From the NCBI GenBank assembly GCA_964573105.1, contig CAZNIS010000005.1:96307-160306 (forward strand): a DNA stretch of 64,000 nt. Direction: 5' to 3'. The DNA is from CAKZSB01 sp964573105. GTDB taxonomy: Bacteria > Pseudomonadota > Gammaproteobacteria > Granulosicoccales > Granulosicoccaceae. Position 1 is the stretch's first letter. The number at the start of each line of letters is the position of its first letter. A model generated the notes under the pieces. The model searched no databases, had not been told where the DNA came from, and was given only the letters and a program-made list of their open reading frames with translations. The position numbers and the translations under genes are program-made. Shown here piece after piece: positions 27,137 to 36,782 of the stretch.

Positions 27137-28401
27137 CGGGTTGTGCCGTCGCCAATGACGACATACTTCTGTGAAGTCAGCCCCTCCACACCCACCGGGC
27201 CACGCACGTGCAGGCGATCGGTGCTGATGCCGATTTCAGCCCCCAGGCCGTACTCAAAGCCATCGGCAAAGCAGGTTGCCGCGTTGACCATGACCGAGCT
27301 TGAATCGACTTCGCGCATGAAGCGCCGCGCTCTGGAAAGATTTTCGGTGATGATAGCATCGGTGTGACCCGACCCATAGCGGGCAATATGTGCCATGGCG
27401 GCGTCCATGTCATCGACCTGCCGAATCGCCAGCACCGCATCGAGATACTCAGTCGCCCAGTCTTCTTCAGTGGCAGCCGTCGCATCGGGCAACAGCGCGC
27501 GGGTTTGCTCGCACACGCGCAACTCCACCCCCTTGCTGATCAGCTTGTCTGCGAGCGCAGGCAGCACGTCGGCGGCAACCGCCCGCGATACCAGTAGCGT
27601 CTCCATTGCCCCACAGATACCGTAGCGATAGGTCTTTGCGTTAAAGGCGACCGCAATGGCTTTGTCGAGGTCGGCTTCATCGTCAATGTAGGTGTGACAG
27701 ATACCGTCCAGATGCTTGATCACCGGTACTTTTGCATCGGCGCTAATGCGTTGGATAAGCCCTTTGCCACCGCGCGGGACAATGACATCGACATACTCTG
27801 TCATTGAAATCAAAGCCCCCACGGCGGCGCGATCCGTGGTGCCAACCACACTGACCGCAGCGCCTGGCAGACCACTGTGTTCAAGCCCATCGGCGATGCA
27901 ACGGGCGATCGCAACATTCGAGTGAACCGCCTCCGAGCCACCGCGTAAAATGCAAGCATTGCCGCTTTTCAAACAGATGGCCGCGGCATCTGCGGTGACG
28001 TTGGGACGCGACTCGTAAATGATGCCAATCACGCCCAGCGGCACACGCATTTTGCCCACCTGCAAACCGGAGGGCCGGTAGCGCATGTCGGTGATCTCGC
28101 CAACCGGATCAGGCAGGGACGCGACCTGTCGCAGACCGTTGGCCATGCCTTCGATACGGCTATCCGTCAGCTCAAGCCGATCGAGTAGCGCGGCGTCGAG
28201 ATCGCGTTCGCGCCCGGCTTGCATATCGCGCTGGTTCTCGCTGCGCAGCGCGGCGGTGCTATCTTGCAATGCATCGGCGATCGCGTACAACGCGGCGTTC
28301 TTGGCGTTGGTATCTGCCGCTGCCAACACCCGCCCCGCTTCACGCGCCCCCTGCCCCAGTTGGCGTATCGATGCGATGACTTCTGAATTTTCGCTTGCCA
28401 T
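27133..28401 (-). CDS. proA: Gamma-glutamyl phosphate reductase ProA
   Basis: A 422-residue NADPH-dependent aldehyde-dehydrogenase-fold enzyme of proline synthesis. The start is ATG at 28401 (MASENSEVI); the frame is open 35 codons upstream without family similarity. Signatures include PLGVIGIIYESRPNVTADA, the catalytic Cys in YRYGICGAMETLL, and the C-terminal RGPVGVEGLTSQKYV. It lies between holA and nadD, an order known from several gammaproteobacteria. proB is not in the window. Confidence 0.96.
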   Translation of the reverse strand: MASENSEVIASIRQLGQGAREAGRVLAAADTNAKNAALYAIADALQDSTAALRSENQRDMQAGRERDLDAALLDRLELTDSRIEGMANGLRQVASLPDPVGEITDMRYRPSGLQVGKMRVPLGVIGIIYESRPNVTADAAAICLKSGNACILRGGSEAVHSNVAIARCIADGLEHSGLPGAAVSVVGTTDRAAVGALISMTEYVDVIVPRGGKGLIQRISADAKVPVIKHLDGICHTYIDDEADLDKAIAVAFNAKTYRYGICGAMETLLVSRAVAADVLPALADKLISKGVELRVCEQTRALLPDATAATEEDWATEYLDAVLAIRQVDDMDAAMAHIARYGSGHTDAIITENLSRARRFMREVDSSSVMVNAATCFADGFEYGLGAEIGISTDRLHVRGPVGVEGLTSQKYVVIGDGTTR

Positions 28402-28427
28402 TCGACTTTTGCCTGTCAATACAGTGT

Positions 28428-29471
28428 TTAAACGTGTTCTGTCGATCGAGCCAACGGCCAGTCCAGGCCGGCCAGTCGCGCGACAAACCCGGAAATTTCG
28501 TCCCACAACTCACCGGCCGACTGCCCCTTCGACAGGCGATCGAGATAGCTGCAATCGCTGATCGAGTGCACCCAGAACTGATCTGGCCGCGAGCGCATCG
28601 CCGCAGCCACCAGCGATTGCCGATTCTTCCAGATACCTGCCTGCATCATGGCCCGCGATGCGCTTTCACCGGTAGCAGTTTTCGCAGCTACCGATGCAAT
28701 TTTGCGTACCTCGCTCGCCAGGTGCCAGCAGATTAGTACCGGTGGATCACCGGCGACACGCAGCGCATCGAGCACTTTCAACGCACGCCCGGGCTGACGC
28801 TGCAAGGCACTGTCGAGCAAGTCGAAAATCGTGTAGCGGGAGCTATCCGTCACACAGGCCAGCACCTGCGACGGGGTTATCTGCCCCTGCGGATACAAAA
28901 TCGCGAGCTTCTCGATTTCCTGTTTGGCGGCCAGCAAATTGCCCTCGACCATGCGGGTCAGCATCTCGACACCTTCCGGTTCGGCACCTATGCCGGCCAG
29001 AGCGAGGCGGTTTTCTATCCACTGGGCGGTTTGTTGCCGACTCAGTGGCAATGTCTGCACGGTGATGCCGATGCTATCGATCGCCTTGTACCAGGCCAGA
29101 TTTCGAAAACGCCCCTCGAGCTTGCCGGCACTGATCAGCATAACGGCGTCGGGTGGCGGATCATCGCACCAGCGCTTCAACAACGCCGATCCCTCGTTAC
29201 CTGGCTTGCCGGACGGGATGCTGAGATCGACGATTTTGCGATCACCAAACAGCGACATGCTGTTGCCCGCCATCATGAGCTCATCCCAGTTGAAGCTTCG
29301 AGCGTTATCGACTTGAAAACGTTCAGTTACCTCATATCCGCTTTGACGGCAGACGCTGCGAATCTGATCGCAGGCCTCCATCGCCTGCAGGGGCTCCTCG
29401 CCGAAAATCAAATACACCGGGTGCAGTTTTTTACCCAGGGCATCGGCCAGTTTGTGAGGCTGAATGTTCAT
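28428..29471 (-). CDS. holA: DNA polymerase III delta subunit HolA
   Basis: A 347-residue clamp-loader subunit (E. coli 343) that opens the beta ring. Visible features are LHPVYLIFGEEPLQAMEACD at residues 15-34 (the degenerate AAA domain start), the ERFQVDNARSFNWDEL block, and the C-terminal collar helices. It is the first visible gene of the leftward operon down to yhdP. In most gammaproteobacteria lptE (and leuS) lies directly upstream; here an unrelated gene points the other way, so lptE must be elsewhere. Confidence 0.93.
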   Translation of the reverse strand: MNIQPHKLADALGKKLHPVYLIFGEEPLQAMEACDQIRSVCRQSGYEVTERFQVDNARSFNWDELMMAGNSMSLFGDRKIVDLSIPSGKPGNEGSALLKRWCDDPPPDAVMLISAGKLEGRFRNLAWYKAIDSIGITVQTLPLSRQQTAQWIENRLALAGIGAEPEGVEMLTRMVEGNLLAAKQEIEKLAILYPQGQITPSQVLACVTDSSRYTIFDLLDSALQRQPGRALKVLDALRVAGDPPVLICWHLASEVRKIASVAAKTATGESASRAMMQAGIWKNRQSLVAAAMRSRPDQFWVHSISDCSYLDRLSKGQSAGELWDEISGFVARLAGLDWPLARSTEHV

Positions 29472-29598
29472 TGTCGGATTTTACCTCGAACTCTGGTGCC
29501 CAACGCTATTAAATGCTGTTTCGCAAATTCACGACCGACTTTCCGCATTCAACCCTAAACACAGTAAACTTGGGTCATCGCCACACCCCATTGAGATC

Positions 29599-30138
29599 AT
29601 GTCTACAAGAGCCGCAGCGCTATGGTGCTCGCTGATCACCGCTGTCGTACTGATCTCCCCGACCATCAGCCGGGGGGATACTGAATCCGACTGCCTGAAG
29701 CTGATCGCCGATACCTTCTGCCTCGGTGGCAACGCCACTGACATCACCGTGAGCGGCGAAGTGATCGACAACAGCGACGACCCGCAGCTGCAGGTCACGG
29801 CCTATCAACTCGACGATCGGCGCTTGCGAGTGGCATCCAAAGATGGTCGTGTGGTCACGATCTCTCGACTCGAATCTCCGGGCAGCTGGATCAACTTCAC
29901 CAACTGGAAAAAACGCATCATTCGAATTTACGGCCAGGGCGAAGACACAACAACGCTGCCCGCCTACGCGACATCGCGCAGTTCGCGTCGCAACGCAATC
30001 AATTCAAAAAAAGGTCGCGCTGCAATGCGCTGGCCACAAAGCGGCTGGCAGCTCGAGTTGATCTGGGACAATACCGATCATCTGGAATTGCGCTATTCAC
30101 TGGCCGCCGCCCCCCAACCCGACAGCGAAGATCTATAG
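29599..30138 (+). CDS. Exported protein of unknown function
   Basis: A 179-residue protein with a signal peptide (AAALWCSLITAVVLISPTISRG) and cleavage near residue 25. The mature part begins with a cysteine pair (DCLKLIADTFCLGG), probably a disulfide. It is otherwise polar with beta-type segments (QVTAYQLDDRRLRVASKDG; WQLELIWDN). I do not recognise the family. The start is ATG at 29599; the open frame upstream overlaps holA antisense and is not used. It lies 31 bases before pyrD on the same strand and may share its promoter. Confidence 0.7.
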   Translation: MSTRAAALWCSLITAVVLISPTISRGDTESDCLKLIADTFCLGGNATDITVSGEVIDNSDDPQLQVTAYQLDDRRLRVASKDGRVVTISRLESPGSWINFTNWKKRIIRIYGQGEDTTTLPAYATSRSSRRNAINSKKGRAAMRWPQSGWQLELIWDNTDHLELRYSLAAAPQPDSEDL

Positions 30139-30169
30139 GTTTCCATCGCCCGTCCCGGAGCATCAGTCA

Positions 30170-31174
30170 TTGATCTATTCGGCATTGCGCAAGCTACTGT
30201 TCAGCCTGCCGCCAGAAATCGCTCACGAATTCGCATTGAATGCGCTCGATCGATTGCCAAAGGCGCTGTTGCCGACCAGTCGAGACGACGGTCAAGCCGT
30301 CACGGCGATGGGCCTGACATTCCCTAACGTGGTCGGTATCGCCGCCGGGCTCGACAAGAATGCCGATCATCTGAACGGGCTTTGCCGGCTGGGTTGCGGT
30401 TTCGTTGAGGTCGGAACCGTGACGCCGAAGGCTCAGCCCGGCAATGCAAAACCTCGCTTGTTCCGATTAAAAGCTGAACGCGCGCTGATCAACCGGATGG
30501 GCTTCAACAACAAAGGCATCGAACATCTGCTTGAACAGGTTGCCAGGCACCGACGCTCGAGCATCCTTGGCATCAATATCGGTAAAAATCTATCGACACC
30601 CATTGAACGCGCCAATGACGACTATCTGATCGGCCTGCAACGCGCCTATCCGGTGGCAGACTACATCACGGTCAATATATCTTCACCAAACACACCGGGC
30701 CTGCGCAAGCTGCAGCTTGGTGAGCAGCTCGTTTCATTGCTGCAATTGCTGCAAACCAATCGAAAAAAACTGGCCGATGAACACGACCGTCAGGTACCGG
30801 TTGCGGTAAAAATCGCCCCCGATATGTCCCAGGATGAAATCGAACAGTTTTGTGACCTGTTGATAAAGCATGAGATCGACGGCGTTATCGCCACCAATAC
30901 CACCTTGTCCAGAGACGGTGTCGAAGACTCACCTCGCTCGACTGAGGCAGGAGGACTGAGTGGCGCGCCACTGACCATTCGCTCACGCAATACGATCAAA
31001 CACCTGGCCGATCGATTGCAGGGTGAAATCCCCATAATCGGTTGCGGTGGCATCATGTGTGCGCAGGATGCAGTCGATCACCTACAGGCCGGTGCCACTC
31101 TGGTACAAATTTACAGCGGCTTTATCTACTGTGGACCACAGCTGGTCAAAGAAATCGTCGACGCCACCCATTAA
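30170..31174 (+). CDS. pyrD: Dihydroorotate dehydrogenase (quinone), class 2
   Basis: A 334-residue membrane-associated flavoenzyme of pyrimidine synthesis passing electrons to quinone (E. coli 336). The N-terminal membrane-binding helices are MIYSALRKLLFSLPPEIAHE. The FMN/substrate region includes GLDKNADHLNGL and VEVGTVTPKAQPGNAKPRLF, with the catalytic Ser near NISSPNTPGLR. The start is TTG at 30170, preceded by GGAG nine bases upstream, which decides the start in the absence of any ATG. Confidence 0.96.
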   Translation: MIYSALRKLLFSLPPEIAHEFALNALDRLPKALLPTSRDDGQAVTAMGLTFPNVVGIAAGLDKNADHLNGLCRLGCGFVEVGTVTPKAQPGNAKPRLFRLKAERALINRMGFNNKGIEHLLEQVARHRRSSILGINIGKNLSTPIERANDDYLIGLQRAYPVADYITVNISSPNTPGLRKLQLGEQLVSLLQLLQTNRKKLADEHDRQVPVAVKIAPDMSQDEIEQFCDLLIKHEIDGVIATNTTLSRDGVEDSPRSTEAGGLSGAPLTIRSRNTIKHLADRLQGEIPIIGCGGIMCAQDAVDHLQAGATLVQIYSGFIYCGPQLVKEIVDATH

Positions 31175-31192
31175 AAAAGAAAACCACTGCTC

Positions 31193-32152
31193 ATGAGCCA
31201 CTACGACGTCTTTAACGGCGATGCCGACGGCATCTGCTCACTACTGCAATTGCGTTTGCACACCCCGAAACAATCAACGCTGGTCACCGGTGTCAAGCGG
31301 GATATCGATCTGCTGTCTCGACTAGCCGACGTGACCGACAGCTCGTTCACCGTTCTCGATATATCGATGGACAAGAACAACAAAGCCCTGCTGCAAATTC
31401 TGGATGGAGGTTCAAGCGTCGAGTATTTCGACCATCACTTTCCGGGGGAAATTCCCGCTCACCCGGCGCTACAGGCAGCGATCGATACCGATGCAGAAAT
31501 ATGTACCGGGTTGCTGGTCAATCAGCATTTACAGGATGCCTATCTGCCGTGGGCAGTAACAGCGGCTTTCGGCGATAACCTGCATCGCGCAGCGACAACA
31601 GCGGCAGCCAAACTTGACTTTAATGAAGAAAAACTGGCGCAACTCGAAGAGCTGGGCACACTGTTGAACTACAACGGCTACGGGGCCACTGTAGAGGATC
31701 TATTCTTCTCGCCAGATAATCTCTTTCAGCGCTTGCTGGAGTACCCTGACCCCTTTGATTTCATTGCACAGAGTGAGGTTTTCGACACACTGCGCTCGGG
31801 CTATGCCAGCGACATGGACAATGCGCGTGCAGTCGAGCCTCAGTTATTGGGCGAATCCTGCGCGACTTTCACCTTTCCCATGCAGCGCTGGGCGCGTCGC
31901 GTCGGCGGTGTCTACGGCAACGAGCTGGCGCGGGCCCACCCGGATCGCGCGCATGCTCTGTTGAGTGAAATCGAGACCGATGTGTTTCAGGTGAGCGTCA
32001 GGGCACCGATCAATCGACGCGAGGGAGCAGACGAGCTATGCCGCCAATTCGACACCGGTGGCGGCCGCAAGGCGGCCGCCGGTATTAATCGGCTGCCGAA
32101 GAGTGACATTCCGCGCTTCAACGAGTTGTTCCAGCGCCAGTTCAGCATTTAG
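31193..32152 (+). CDS. DHH-family phosphoesterase
   Basis: A 319-residue protein with the DHH superfamily metal motifs: FNGDADGICS at residues 8-17 (motif I) and FDHHFPG near 79-85 (motif III). Its C-terminal DHHA1-like end, DTGGGRKAAAGI, contains the GGG and AAG pattern. Relatives are oligoribonucleases (NrnA) and cyclic-dinucleotide phosphodiesterases, but sequence alone does not choose between them. A c-di-GMP EAL enzyme is present at the right end of the window, so degradation of linear dinucleotides is one possible role. It lies 18 bases after pyrD. Confidence 0.82.
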   Translation: MSHYDVFNGDADGICSLLQLRLHTPKQSTLVTGVKRDIDLLSRLADVTDSSFTVLDISMDKNNKALLQILDGGSSVEYFDHHFPGEIPAHPALQAAIDTDAEICTGLLVNQHLQDAYLPWAVTAAFGDNLHRAATTAAAKLDFNEEKLAQLEELGTLLNYNGYGATVEDLFFSPDNLFQRLLEYPDPFDFIAQSEVFDTLRSGYASDMDNARAVEPQLLGESCATFTFPMQRWARRVGGVYGNELARAHPDRAHALLSEIETDVFQVSVRAPINRREGADELCRQFDTGGGRKAAAGINRLPKSDIPRFNELFQRQFSI

Positions 32153-32153
32153 T

Positions 32154-33083
32154 TCAGCCAGCCTGCTCCAGCAACACACGCACGTGCGCACTGGCACTGC
32201 GCCCGAGCGATGCCAGATCGTAGCCGCCTTCAAGCATTGAGACGACTCGCCCGTCACACTGCTCGGCGGCAACCTCCAGCAACTGGCCGGTGATCCATGC
32301 GAAGTCGTCTTCAACAAAATTCAATCCACCGAGCAGATCATCGGTATGGGCATCGAAGCCGGCCGAGATGAAAATCAGATCGGCATTGAAGTCACGCAGC
32401 GCCGGCAGGCAGTCGCGTTCCATCACCTGTCTGAACACACTGCCATCCGTGCCACCTGGCAAAGGCACGTTGACCACTCTGCCGGCAACGTTATCGCCGT
32501 ATTTTCCAGGATAAAAGGGATACTGGAAGGTTGAGCAGAAGAATATCTGATCGTTATCGGCGACGATATCTTCGGTGCCGTTGCCGTGATGGACATCAAA
32601 ATCGACAATCGCTACGCGCTCGATCGACTGATGCTGCAACGCGTGCAGTGCCGCCACTGCAATGCTGCTAAAAAAGCAAAAACCCATTGCGGTGTTGCGC
32701 TCTGCATGATGACCCGGCGGTCGCACGCAGCAGAACGCGTTGCGATTGTCACCGGCGATTACGCGATCCACTGCCTGTACGCCAGCACCGGCTGCCATCA
32801 GTGCGGCGGACAATGAGTGAGGATTCATCGCGGTGTCTGCGTCCAGCTGCACCATGCCACTCTGTGGCGAGTGCTCGAACAGCAAATCGATATATTCGCC
32901 CCCGTGCGCACGGGCGAGTTGCTCGCGAGTCGCCGCGGTTGGCTCGACTCGATCGAGCCGTTCGATCAGCCCTTCGCGCTCGAGGTCGTCGAGGATGGCG
33001 CCAATGCGGGCCGGTCGCTCCGGGTGACCCTCGCTCATTTCGTGCCTGACGCAGTCCGGGTGGGTAAACAGCGCTGTACTCAT
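32154..33083 (-). CDS. Histone-deacetylase-family amidohydrolase
   Basis: A 309-residue zinc amidohydrolase of the arginase/deacetylase fold. The His pair occurs in CVRPPGHHAE, the zinc ligands in VDFDVHHGNGTEDI (Asp and His) and SAGFDAHTDDLLGG (Asp), and the active-site loop in EGGYD. All catalytic residues look intact. Bacterial members deacetylate polyamines, acetoin-related compounds or lysines, and the substrate here is unknown. The start is ATG at 33083 (MSTALFTHPDC). Its stop lies 1 base from the convergent DHH gene's stop. Confidence 0.9.
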   Translation of the reverse strand: MSTALFTHPDCVRHEMSEGHPERPARIGAILDDLEREGLIERLDRVEPTAATREQLARAHGGEYIDLLFEHSPQSGMVQLDADTAMNPHSLSAALMAAGAGVQAVDRVIAGDNRNAFCCVRPPGHHAERNTAMGFCFFSSIAVAALHALQHQSIERVAIVDFDVHHGNGTEDIVADNDQIFFCSTFQYPFYPGKYGDNVAGRVVNVPLPGGTDGSVFRQVMERDCLPALRDFNADLIFISAGFDAHTDDLLGGLNFVEDDFAWITGQLLEVAAEQCDGRVVSMLEGGYDLASLGRSASAHVRVLLEQAG

Positions 33084-33183
33084 GGATCTTCCCAGTGTAG
33101 TGGCGACGTGAAGGTTGCGGAATCGCATTGCAACGGCGCCGATTCCGTTACAATTCTCGTCCCCCAACTCTACCGGATCAACC

Positions 33184-34092
33184 ATGTGGTTCAAGGCCGC
33201 CAGCCTCTATCAACTGGAGAGCAAATTCGAGCACGATGCCGAATCATTGCACGAATTGCTGCAGGACAAGCTGTTCTCACCCTGCTCCCGGCGCCAACTG
33301 GATAGCTATGGCTGGGTACCGCCACTCGAAGAGGCCGAATTGCTGGTCCATGCGAGTTCCGGGTTCCTTTTACTCAAGGCGCGGCGCGAAGAGCGCATCC
33401 TGCCGGCCAGCGTTATTGCCGAACACATGGCCGAGCGGATTCAGGCGCTAGAGCAAAAAGTCGATCGCAAGATTCGCGGGCGCGAGAAACTGGAAATTCG
33501 CGATAACGTGGTGATGGAGCTGACGGGACAGGCTTTCACCCGCTCCACCTACGACCAGATTCTAATCATGCCTGCGCAGGGCCTGCTGGTCGTGGACAGT
33601 TCCAGCACCAAGAAAGTAGATCAGTGCACCTCCTTTTTGCGCGAGACGCTCGGCAGCCTCTACGTCAAGCCAGTGCAAACGGCAACTGATCCGGCCAAGC
33701 TGTTCACTCGCTGGCTCAAAGGCACGCGCAAACCACCCGCCGATCTGGCGCTGGGCGATGAATGTGTGTTGCAGGATGAAGACAACATCGCCGGCATCGT
33801 CAGATGCAACAAACAGGATCTGGCAAGCGACGAAATCCGCGCGCTGTCGACCAGTGGCAAGCAGGTCATCAAGATCGCAATCGAATCGTCCGAGACCTTG
33901 TCATTCGTGCTCGACAATGAATTTGTCTTTAGCAAGATCAAGTTTCTCGATACCGCAGAGACTGACGAATCAGACACTGCCGATCTCGACGCAGCTGCTA
34001 TTTTCGATGCCAACATGACCCTGATGGCACTACAGTTCTCCACGCTGTTTCCCCGAATGATCGAAGTATTCGGCGGCGCGGCAGAAGAATAG
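33184..34092 (+). CDS. rdgC: Recombination-associated protein RdgC
   Basis: A 302-residue protein matching RdgC (E. coli 303), a ring-shaped nucleoid-associated protein that binds DNA without sequence preference and restrains RecA. The N-terminus MWFKAASLYQL is typical. Other family blocks are GWVPPLEEAELLVHASSGF, LLLKARREERILPASVI, and FTRWLKGTRKPPADLALGDE. The start is ATG at 33184. It is divergent from the deacetylase gene across 100 bases. Confidence 0.96.
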   Translation: MWFKAASLYQLESKFEHDAESLHELLQDKLFSPCSRRQLDSYGWVPPLEEAELLVHASSGFLLLKARREERILPASVIAEHMAERIQALEQKVDRKIRGREKLEIRDNVVMELTGQAFTRSTYDQILIMPAQGLLVVDSSSTKKVDQCTSFLRETLGSLYVKPVQTATDPAKLFTRWLKGTRKPPADLALGDECVLQDEDNIAGIVRCNKQDLASDEIRALSTSGKQVIKIAIESSETLSFVLDNEFVFSKIKFLDTAETDESDTADLDAAAIFDANMTLMALQFSTLFPRMIEVFGGAAEE

Positions 34093-34102
34093 TGCTGCCA
34101 CT

Positions 34103-34573
34103 ATGGGCGAGAAAAAGTCACTGCTTATTGTCACCCACATGCCGTCGCCCAATACACGACTCTTGGGCGAGGCAACGCTGCGCGGTGCACAACACCCTGA
34201 CATTGAGCAGGTAGAAAGCCTTTTGCTTAGCCCGTTCGACACCACTGTCGATCATGTGCTGGCAGCAGATGGAATCATCCTCGGTACTACCGAAAATTTT
34301 GGTTATATGAGCGGCGCGCTAAAGGACTTTTTCGATCGAGTCTATTACCCGGTACTGGAGGAGAAACAGGGCACACCCTATGCGCTTTACGTCAGAGCCG
34401 GACTCGATGGCACTGGTACCATTACTGCGGTGGAGCGCATAGTCACCGGTTTGCGCTGGCGATCAATCAGCTCGCCTACACTCTGCCATGGCACGTTTCG
34501 CCCTGAATTTGAAACCCAATGCGAAGAACTTGGCATGCTGATGGCGGCAAGCCTCGATGCAGGTATCGCATAG
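34103..34573 (+). CDS. Flavodoxin-like NADPH-dependent FMN reductase
   Basis: A 156-residue flavodoxin-fold protein. The phosphate-binding segment THMPSPNTRLLGEA lies at residues 11-24. The string DGIILGTTENFGYMSGALKDFFDR is typical of FMN reductase/flavodoxin-like oxidoreductases (here spanning about 56-79). It starts 10 bases after rdgC and is likely co-transcribed. The physiological acceptor is unknown. Confidence 0.83.
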   Translation: MGEKKSLLIVTHMPSPNTRLLGEATLRGAQHPDIEQVESLLLSPFDTTVDHVLAADGIILGTTENFGYMSGALKDFFDRVYYPVLEEKQGTPYALYVRAGLDGTGTITAVERIVTGLRWRSISSPTLCHGTFRPEFETQCEELGMLMAASLDAGIA

Positions 34574-34698
34574 CCACCAGTGGCCGCAGTGACGAGCGCG
34601 TCGGGTGTGCCAAATTGTAAAGAAACGATGTGCGCCAATTTGCTAGTTTGCTCAACACACGCGCGCACTCTTATCTCACATTCTCGCTCCACGCTCAC

Positions 34699-35754
34699 AT
34701 GAACCGACACATCGAGCCAAAACCGGCAAGCCGTGCACCCAGCACTCGATCAATTGACTGGCGATTGCCTGGCATATTCTGCCTGTTAACCCTGCTTGGC
34801 GCCTGCGGGTCACCACCGGAACGCACCCCAAACACGCTATACGAACCCCAGCGCCTCGATCGCGCCAACGCGCAAACCGGCATTCAGACCGACAGGCTTC
34901 TGCCACCTGCGCCAAAATCATCCTCAGACGACACGGCTGAAGAGGCGACTGAAGTCGCCGATGACACGCAGCCTGCCGCAGACCAGCCACCCCCGGCGAC
35001 CGATGCGGAAACAGGCAATGCTCCTGAAATACCGAGGCTGAGCGCCGATGAGTTTCTGGCGCTGGAAGAAAAAGCGAACCAGGGCGACACCGATGCCCAG
35101 TTCGAATTGGGGGATCTGTTGCACAGAGGTGTGCGTGTGGAGAGAAATTTGCCGCTGGCCGTCAACTGGTTTGACAAGGCTGCGACTGCAGGCGATCACC
35201 GCGCACAATATGCCCTGGGCGATATCTACTACAACGGCCGGGCTGGTTCGACAGACTACGAAAAAGCGCGCAGTCTGTGGCTCGATGCGGCCGTCCAGGG
35301 AAATGACATGGCGCAGTTGAAACTGGGCTACATGTACAGTGAAGGGCTGGGCGTGACGCAGGACTACAGTGCCGCCCAGCGCTGGTATCTCAAAGCTGCA
35401 TCGATGGGCAACGCCGAGGCACAGACACTACTCGGCTCACTGCTGCACGAGGGCAATCGCATCGAGCACGACTACGAGCAGGCGTTTAAATGGTACAAGC
35501 TCGCCGCCGAGCAGGGACACGCGCATGCACAATACACACTGGGTACCCTTTTCCATGATGGGCTTGGCACCCCGGTCGACTACCTGAGTTGCGCGGCCTG
35601 GGTTGATGTAGCAGTGTCCAACGGCTACGACGATCACCTGGACGCAAAGAGTATTTGCACCCAGACGCTCGATGACGATCAGAAAACAGCCGCACAGCAA
35701 TTGGCCGATCAACTCAAAGCGCAATACGGGCCACAGCGCGCGGGATTGCTTTAA
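34699..35754 (+). CDS. Sel1-repeat lipoprotein
   Basis: A 351-residue lipoprotein. The signal FCLLTLLGAC ends in a lipobox with Cys36. Then comes a low-complexity, acidic and proline-rich linker (about 60-125), followed by five Sel1-like tetratricopeptide repeats (about 130-310), each of the form AxxGxxxAQxxLGxxYxxG (for example AAVQGNDMAQLKLGYMYSEG). Sel1 proteins are protein-protein adaptors, often in envelope signalling. ATG 34699 is preferred over an earlier in-frame ATG at 34630 because it gives a normal-length signal. Confidence 0.85.
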   Translation: MNRHIEPKPASRAPSTRSIDWRLPGIFCLLTLLGACGSPPERTPNTLYEPQRLDRANAQTGIQTDRLLPPAPKSSSDDTAEEATEVADDTQPAADQPPPATDAETGNAPEIPRLSADEFLALEEKANQGDTDAQFELGDLLHRGVRVERNLPLAVNWFDKAATAGDHRAQYALGDIYYNGRAGSTDYEKARSLWLDAAVQGNDMAQLKLGYMYSEGLGVTQDYSAAQRWYLKAASMGNAEAQTLLGSLLHEGNRIEHDYEQAFKWYKLAAEQGHAHAQYTLGTLFHDGLGTPVDYLSCAAWVDVAVSNGYDDHLDAKSICTQTLDDDQKTAAQQLADQLKAQYGPQRAGLL

Positions 35755-35830
35755 CAACAACTGCTTTCACAGCCAAATTGAAAACTCACATTGCCCTGTG
35801 AGCGCGATTGCTTGAACGCAACACGCAGTA

Positions 35831-36721
35831 TTAATCAGATGACTTGCGCAATTCTGCCATCACGCGCTGCGCAGTTTCTAACGGCTGCTCAAGCATAAAA
35901 AAGTGATCGCCCTCAATATGGCTGGTTACGATACTCTGATTGACACGTTGCGCGGTAGCTGCAGCGTCTTTTGCAAACGAATAGGTGTCCTGCCCCATGA
36001 TGATATGGGTCGGATCGGATACGGCGCGAACGCAGCGCCAAAGACCGCGTGGCCAGGTTGCAAAGATCTCGGCCTCCAGTGATCGATCACAAGCCAGCAC
36101 GACGTTATTGTCTGCCCCCTTTTTCAAACCGTATTGCACATAGTTTGTCAGTGCCAGGTCGTCCCATCGGGCGAAGGCCCCGCGACTTTTAAAATAGGCC
36201 AGTGCATCGTCTCTGGTCGCCCATTGATGCCGGCGTTTTTTCGTCATCCGCACCATTGGATGAACCCGTTCTGTCAGACCGAGCCATTTGACCAGCGTAA
36301 ACATCATCAGCATACGGCGGGGAAAGAGAATGGGGTCTAGCAACATCAGGTTTGAAAATCGACCGGGCGCACTCGCCGCCATCAGTATGGCCAGTATGCC
36401 GCCAAAACTGTGACCGATAACGACAACCTCCCGGCTTGCATCACAACAGCGATTTAACGCTTCGGTACAAAGCTCAGCGATACGATTCCAGCCTGGAAAG
36501 TCCGCCACCGCATCGCTTGCACCGTGACCGGTGATATCGAGCAGAATCAATTCGAACTGTGGATCAAACTGCGCGAGAAATGATTCATAGATACGACCAC
36601 ACAAGCCATTGCCGTGCAGGAAAAACAATACCGGCCGATCGGGTCTGTCGGTCTTCCAGCCACGCAGGGTCGAACCATCCTGCGAAGGACATTCAAAAGG
36701 TTGGAGATTTATTGCTGCCAA
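35831..36721 (-). CDS. Alpha/beta hydrolase
   Basis: A 296-residue alpha/beta-hydrolase fold protein without a signal peptide. The oxyanion-type HGNGLCG occurs near residue 36, the nucleophile elbow GHSFGG near 104, the acid in IMGQDTYSF, and the catalytic His in IEGDHFFML. The triad appears complete. Substrate is unknown. The start is TTG at 36721. It lies 61 bases downstream of tcdA on the same strand. Confidence 0.85.
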   Translation of the reverse strand: MAAINLQPFECPSQDGSTLRGWKTDRPDRPVLFFLHGNGLCGRIYESFLAQFDPQFELILLDITGHGASDAVADFPGWNRIAELCTEALNRCCDASREVVVIGHSFGGILAILMAASAPGRFSNLMLLDPILFPRRMLMMFTLVKWLGLTERVHPMVRMTKKRRHQWATRDDALAYFKSRGAFARWDDLALTNYVQYGLKKGADNNVVLACDRSLEAEIFATWPRGLWRCVRAVSDPTHIIMGQDTYSFAKDAAATAQRVNQSIVTSHIEGDHFFMLEQPLETAQRVMAELRKSSD

Positions 36722-36782
36722 TGTTCAGTCTATTATCTTGTCACGGGGATTTGTCAGCACGCGCTATCAATCGTGCGCACGT

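Noticed and set aside
35786..35803. CTCACA-TTGCCC-TGTGAG hairpin as terminator after the Sel1 lipoprotein gene.
   Set aside because: Only a 6 bp stem with no following T-run on either strand.
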